Positions 6,391 through 8,511 of a stretch of DNA of 8,511 bases are shown one piece after another. The notes beneath the pieces are model-generated. The model made no database searches, was not told where the DNA came from, and saw only the letters and a list, made by a program, of their open reading frames with translations. Each line of letters begins with the position of its first letter. Position 1 is the stretch's first letter. Source of the stretch: Bacteroidales bacterium (GTDB lineage Bacteria > Bacteroidota > Bacteroidia > Bacteroidales > SM23-62); contig JADHVS010000188.1 of assembly GCA_016783865.1 (NCBI GenBank), positions 1 to 8,511 on the forward strand, in the 5' to 3' direction. The position numbers were made by a program, and so were the translations under genes.

Positions 6391-7917
6391 ATGAGAACAG
6401 TTTGTTTGTATTTTCAGGTTCATCAACCATACAGGTTAAAGAGATACCGTTTCTTTGATATCGGGGATGAACATTACTATTACGATGATTATTCCAATGA
6501 AAGTATCCTTAGAAAAGTTGCAGATAAATGTTATCTGCCTGCCAATGATGTGATCCAAAAGCTGATCAACAAATTTCCTGATGAATTTAAAGTGGCGTAT
6601 TCAATTTCAGGCATGGCGCTGGATCAGTTTGAATTGTATGCCCCTGATGTGCTTGAAAGCTTCCAAAAGCTGGCGGGTACAGGTGCAGTGGAATTTTTAG
6701 CAGAAACCAATGCCCATTCCTTGTCTTCTCTGAAAAATCCACAGGAATTTAAAAAGCAGGTTGGAGAACATGCTGAAAAGGTGGAGAGATTGTTCGGTCA
6801 GAAACCAAAGGTTTTCCGAAATACGGAGCTTATCTATTCCGACGACATCGGAGCCATGGTGGCCGAAATGGGCTATCAGGGGATGCTGACCGAAGGTGCC
6901 AAGCATATTCTCGGTTGGAAGAGCCCTAATTTCCTCTATACAAATGCCATTAATCCGAAACTGAAAATATTGCTTAAAAACTTTAAGCTAAGCGATGATA
7001 TTGCATTCAGGTTTTCTAATAAGGGCTGGTCGGAATACCCCTTAACCACTGATAAATTTGCATCGTGGCTAAAGCAGATCGATAAAAAAGAGGAGACGGT
7101 AAACCTGTTCATGGATTATGAAACATTCGGCGAACATCAGTGGGCGGAAACAGGGATCTTTAAGTTTCTGGAAGAATTGCCCGGTGCAATACTAAATAAG
7201 ACCAATTTCACTTTCAGTACACCTTCTGAGGTGGTAAATAATTTGCAGCCCGTTTCGGCTATCCAGGTTCCCTACCCGATATCCTGGGCCGATGAAGAAA
7301 GGGATGTAACAGCATGGTTGGGGAATGAAATGCAGCAGGAAGCGTTCAATAAACTATACAAACTGGCCGGGAAAGTTGTGAAGGCAGATGATCCGTTACT
7401 GTGGAACGACTGGAATTACCTTCAGGTAAGCGATCATTTCTATTATATGTGCACCAAGTTCTTTTCTGACGGAGCCGTCCATGCCTATTTTAATCCTTTT
7501 AAGTCGCCGTATGATGCATTCATTAACTACATGAATATTCTAAGTGATTTTTCAATAAGGGTCCATAATGCTGTGCCTGAGACAGATAAGGATAAAGAAA
7601 TTGCCAACCTGACCCGCATAATACAGGAAAAGGAAGATTTGATTACCAGGTACAAAAAGGAGGTCAACACCCTGAACTCAATGATTTCTGTTCCATCCGG
7701 CAAACCTGCGGGAAAACGGGTGCCTGCTCCAAAGAAAACGGTTGCGAAGAAACCTTCTTCAGCTACTGAGGCAACCAGCAAGGCGAAAACAACTGCCAAA
7801 AAGCCGACTGCCGCGAAGAAACCAGCTGTCAAAGCCAAAACGACGGCCGGACCGACCGCGAAAAAGACAGCTAACAAAGCCAAAACTACCACAACAAAAA
7901 CCCAAAAGAGTAAATAG
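6391..7917 (+). CDS. GH57 alpha-amylase-like glycoside hydrolase with Lys/Ala/Thr-rich tail
   Basis: This 508-residue protein probably cleaves or rearranges alpha-1,4-glucans in the cytoplasm; no signal peptide is present. The GH57 catalytic region covers about 1-390. It shows FQVHQPYR (8-15), the first conserved GH57 block, then EFLAETNAHSLSSL (101-114), VFRNTELIY (141-149) and LFMDYETFGEHQ (239-250). By analogy with the Methanocaldococcus-type GH57 amylases, Glu146 is the likely nucleophile and Asp242 the likely acid/base. Residues about 397-430 are charged and heptad-like, compatible with a short coiled coil. From 436 to 508 the sequence has 21 Lys and 1 Arg against a single Glu, with PKK, AKKP and KAKTT motifs resembling histone H1-like tails. 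The gene begins 21 bp after the GT4 gene without a Shine-Dalgarno site. Amylase is the best guess; a transferase role cannot be excluded, since GH57 also contains 4-alpha-glucanotransferases and branching enzymes. Confidence 0.9.
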   Translation: MRTVCLYFQVHQPYRLKRYRFFDIGDEHYYYDDYSNESILRKVADKCYLPANDVIQKLINKFPDEFKVAYSISGMALDQFELYAPDVLESFQKLAGTGAVEFLAETNAHSLSSLKNPQEFKKQVGEHAEKVERLFGQKPKVFRNTELIYSDDIGAMVAEMGYQGMLTEGAKHILGWKSPNFLYTNAINPKLKILLKNFKLSDDIAFRFSNKGWSEYPLTTDKFASWLKQIDKKEETVNLFMDYETFGEHQWAETGIFKFLEELPGAILNKTNFTFSTPSEVVNNLQPVSAIQVPYPISWADEERDVTAWLGNEMQQEAFNKLYKLAGKVVKADDPLLWNDWNYLQVSDHFYYMCTKFFSDGAVHAYFNPFKSPYDAFINYMNILSDFSIRVHNAVPETDKDKEIANLTRIIQEKEDLITRYKKEVNTLNSMISVPSGKPAGKRVPAPKKTVAKKPSSATEATSKAKTTAKKPTAAKKPAVKAKTTAGPTAKKTANKAKTTTTKTQKSK

Positions 7918-7954
7918 GACATCACTTACACTAATTTAATAGAGGATTCGCAAT

Positions 7955-8511
7955 ATGGATAGAAGATTTCTGGTCCCTGACTACCTGTTTGAAGTCAGCT
8001 GGGAAGTTTGCAATAAAGTAGGAGGAATTCATACCGTCATCTCAACCAAAGCTAAATCAATAAGAGAAGATATTGGTGACGGGCATATCCTGATCGGTCC
8101 CGATGTATGGCGTGATTCGGAAGAGAACCCTGAGTTCAGAGAAGATCCGAATCTGTTTGCAGATTGGAAGCAGAAGGCGCTTCAGGAGGGATTGAGAGTA
8201 AAGATCGGCAGGTGGAACATCAGCAGTACTCCAATAGCGATCATCCTCGATTTCACAACTTTCATGTCGAGAAAAGATGAGATCCTCAGTGAACTATGGG
8301 AATCATACAAGCTCGATTCGATGGCGGGTCAGTGGGATTACATCGAACCGGCCCTTTTTGGTTATGCTGCCGGGAACCTGATCCAGAGTTTTATCCGTCA
8401 CAACCTGAATCCACGGTCGAAGATAGTAGCTCAATTCCATGAATGGATGACCGGGGCAGGACTGCTTTATCTCAAGGAATACGTCCCACAGGTAGCTACT
8501 GTATTTACTAC
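7955..8511 (+). CDS. Glycogen synthase, GT3 (eukaryote-like) family, N-terminal part
   Basis: The reading frame from ATG at 7955 stays open to the right edge: 185 full codons, so roughly the first third or less of the enzyme. It starts MDRRFLVPDYLFEVSWEVCN. The block FEVSWEVCNKVGGIHTVIST (12-31) matches the N-terminal donor-binding loop of GT3 glycogen synthases, as in yeast and animal enzymes (EVANRVGGIYTV). Further GT3-like blocks are LIGPDVW (46-52), WDYIEPALFGYAAG (127-140) and the segment AQFHEWMTGAGLLYLKE (158-174), followed by VATVFT just before the edge. GT3 enzymes extend glycogen by alpha-1,4 transfer from nucleotide-glucose (UDP-glucose in eukaryotes). AGAGGA at 7941-7946, 8 bases before the ATG, is the clearest ribosome binding site in the window and fixes the start. 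It lies 37 bp after the GH57 gene and completes a synthesis-plus-breakdown cluster. The catalytic C-terminal domain is outside the window. Confidence 0.92.
   Translation, partial: MDRRFLVPDYLFEVSWEVCNKVGGIHTVISTKAKSIREDIGDGHILIGPDVWRDSEENPEFREDPNLFADWKQKALQEGLRVKIGRWNISSTPIAIILDFTTFMSRKDEILSELWESYKLDSMAGQWDYIEPALFGYAAGNLIQSFIRHNLNPRSKIVAQFHEWMTGAGLLYLKEYVPQVATVFT

Noticed and set aside
6391..7917. GH57 branching enzyme
   Set aside because: The conserved blocks (FRNTELIY, FMDYETFGEH) fit the amylase-type group better, and the known branching-enzyme C-terminal region is not seen; it stays only as a minor alternative.
7527..7925. 132-codon minus-strand frame rich in Val, Ala and Phe, resembling a membrane protein
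   Set aside because: It is the complement of the Lys/Ala/Thr-rich tail codons; the hydrophobic look comes from reading AAG/AAA and GCN codons backwards.

Overview
The window looks like chromosomal DNA of a Bacteroidetes (Bacteroidota) bacterium. The evidence is a TlpA/ResA-like lipoprotein with a DUF4369-type N-terminus, promoter-like sequences matching the phylum's TTTG / TAnnTTTG pattern, few Shine-Dalgarno sites, and a glycogen cluster (debranching enzyme, GT4 glycosyltransferase, GH57 amylase, eukaryote-type GT3 glycogen synthase) of a kind known from this phylum. Genus and species cannot be named from the sequence.

Bases 1-224 hold no credible gene. They carry a 27-bp direct tandem repeat that runs off the left edge, a strong 9-11 bp hairpin, and a short array of degenerate 7-bp repeats. 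Bases 225-2870 are a minus-strand pair: gatB, then 6 bp later a membrane-anchored thioredoxin-like lipoprotein, probably co-transcribed. Bases 2871-3082 are a divergent intergenic region. It has a good promoter candidate facing right, and an 11-bp tandem repeat whose copies spell -7-like boxes facing gatB.

Bases 3083-8511 are a plus-strand glycogen cluster. In order: an amylo-alpha-1,6-glucosidase-type debranching enzyme, a GT4 glycosyltransferase that appears to start at TTG, a GH57 alpha-amylase-like protein with a very lysine-rich tail, and the first 185 codons of a GT3 glycogen synthase cut by the right edge. Spacing is 62, 21 and 37 bp, all on one strand. The joint inferred role is synthesis (GT3, perhaps GT4) and remodelling or breakdown (debranching enzyme, GH57) of intracellular glycogen. 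The 62-bp gap carries a second 7-bp repeat array that overlaps the 3' end of the debranching gene, and a -7-like box right before the next gene.

No wholly new system is evident. The points most worth a second look are the histone-H1-like tail on the GH57 enzyme, the several short-period tandem repeats placed at gene boundaries, the -7 boxes lying almost on start codons, and the missing zinc-type cysteines in GatB.
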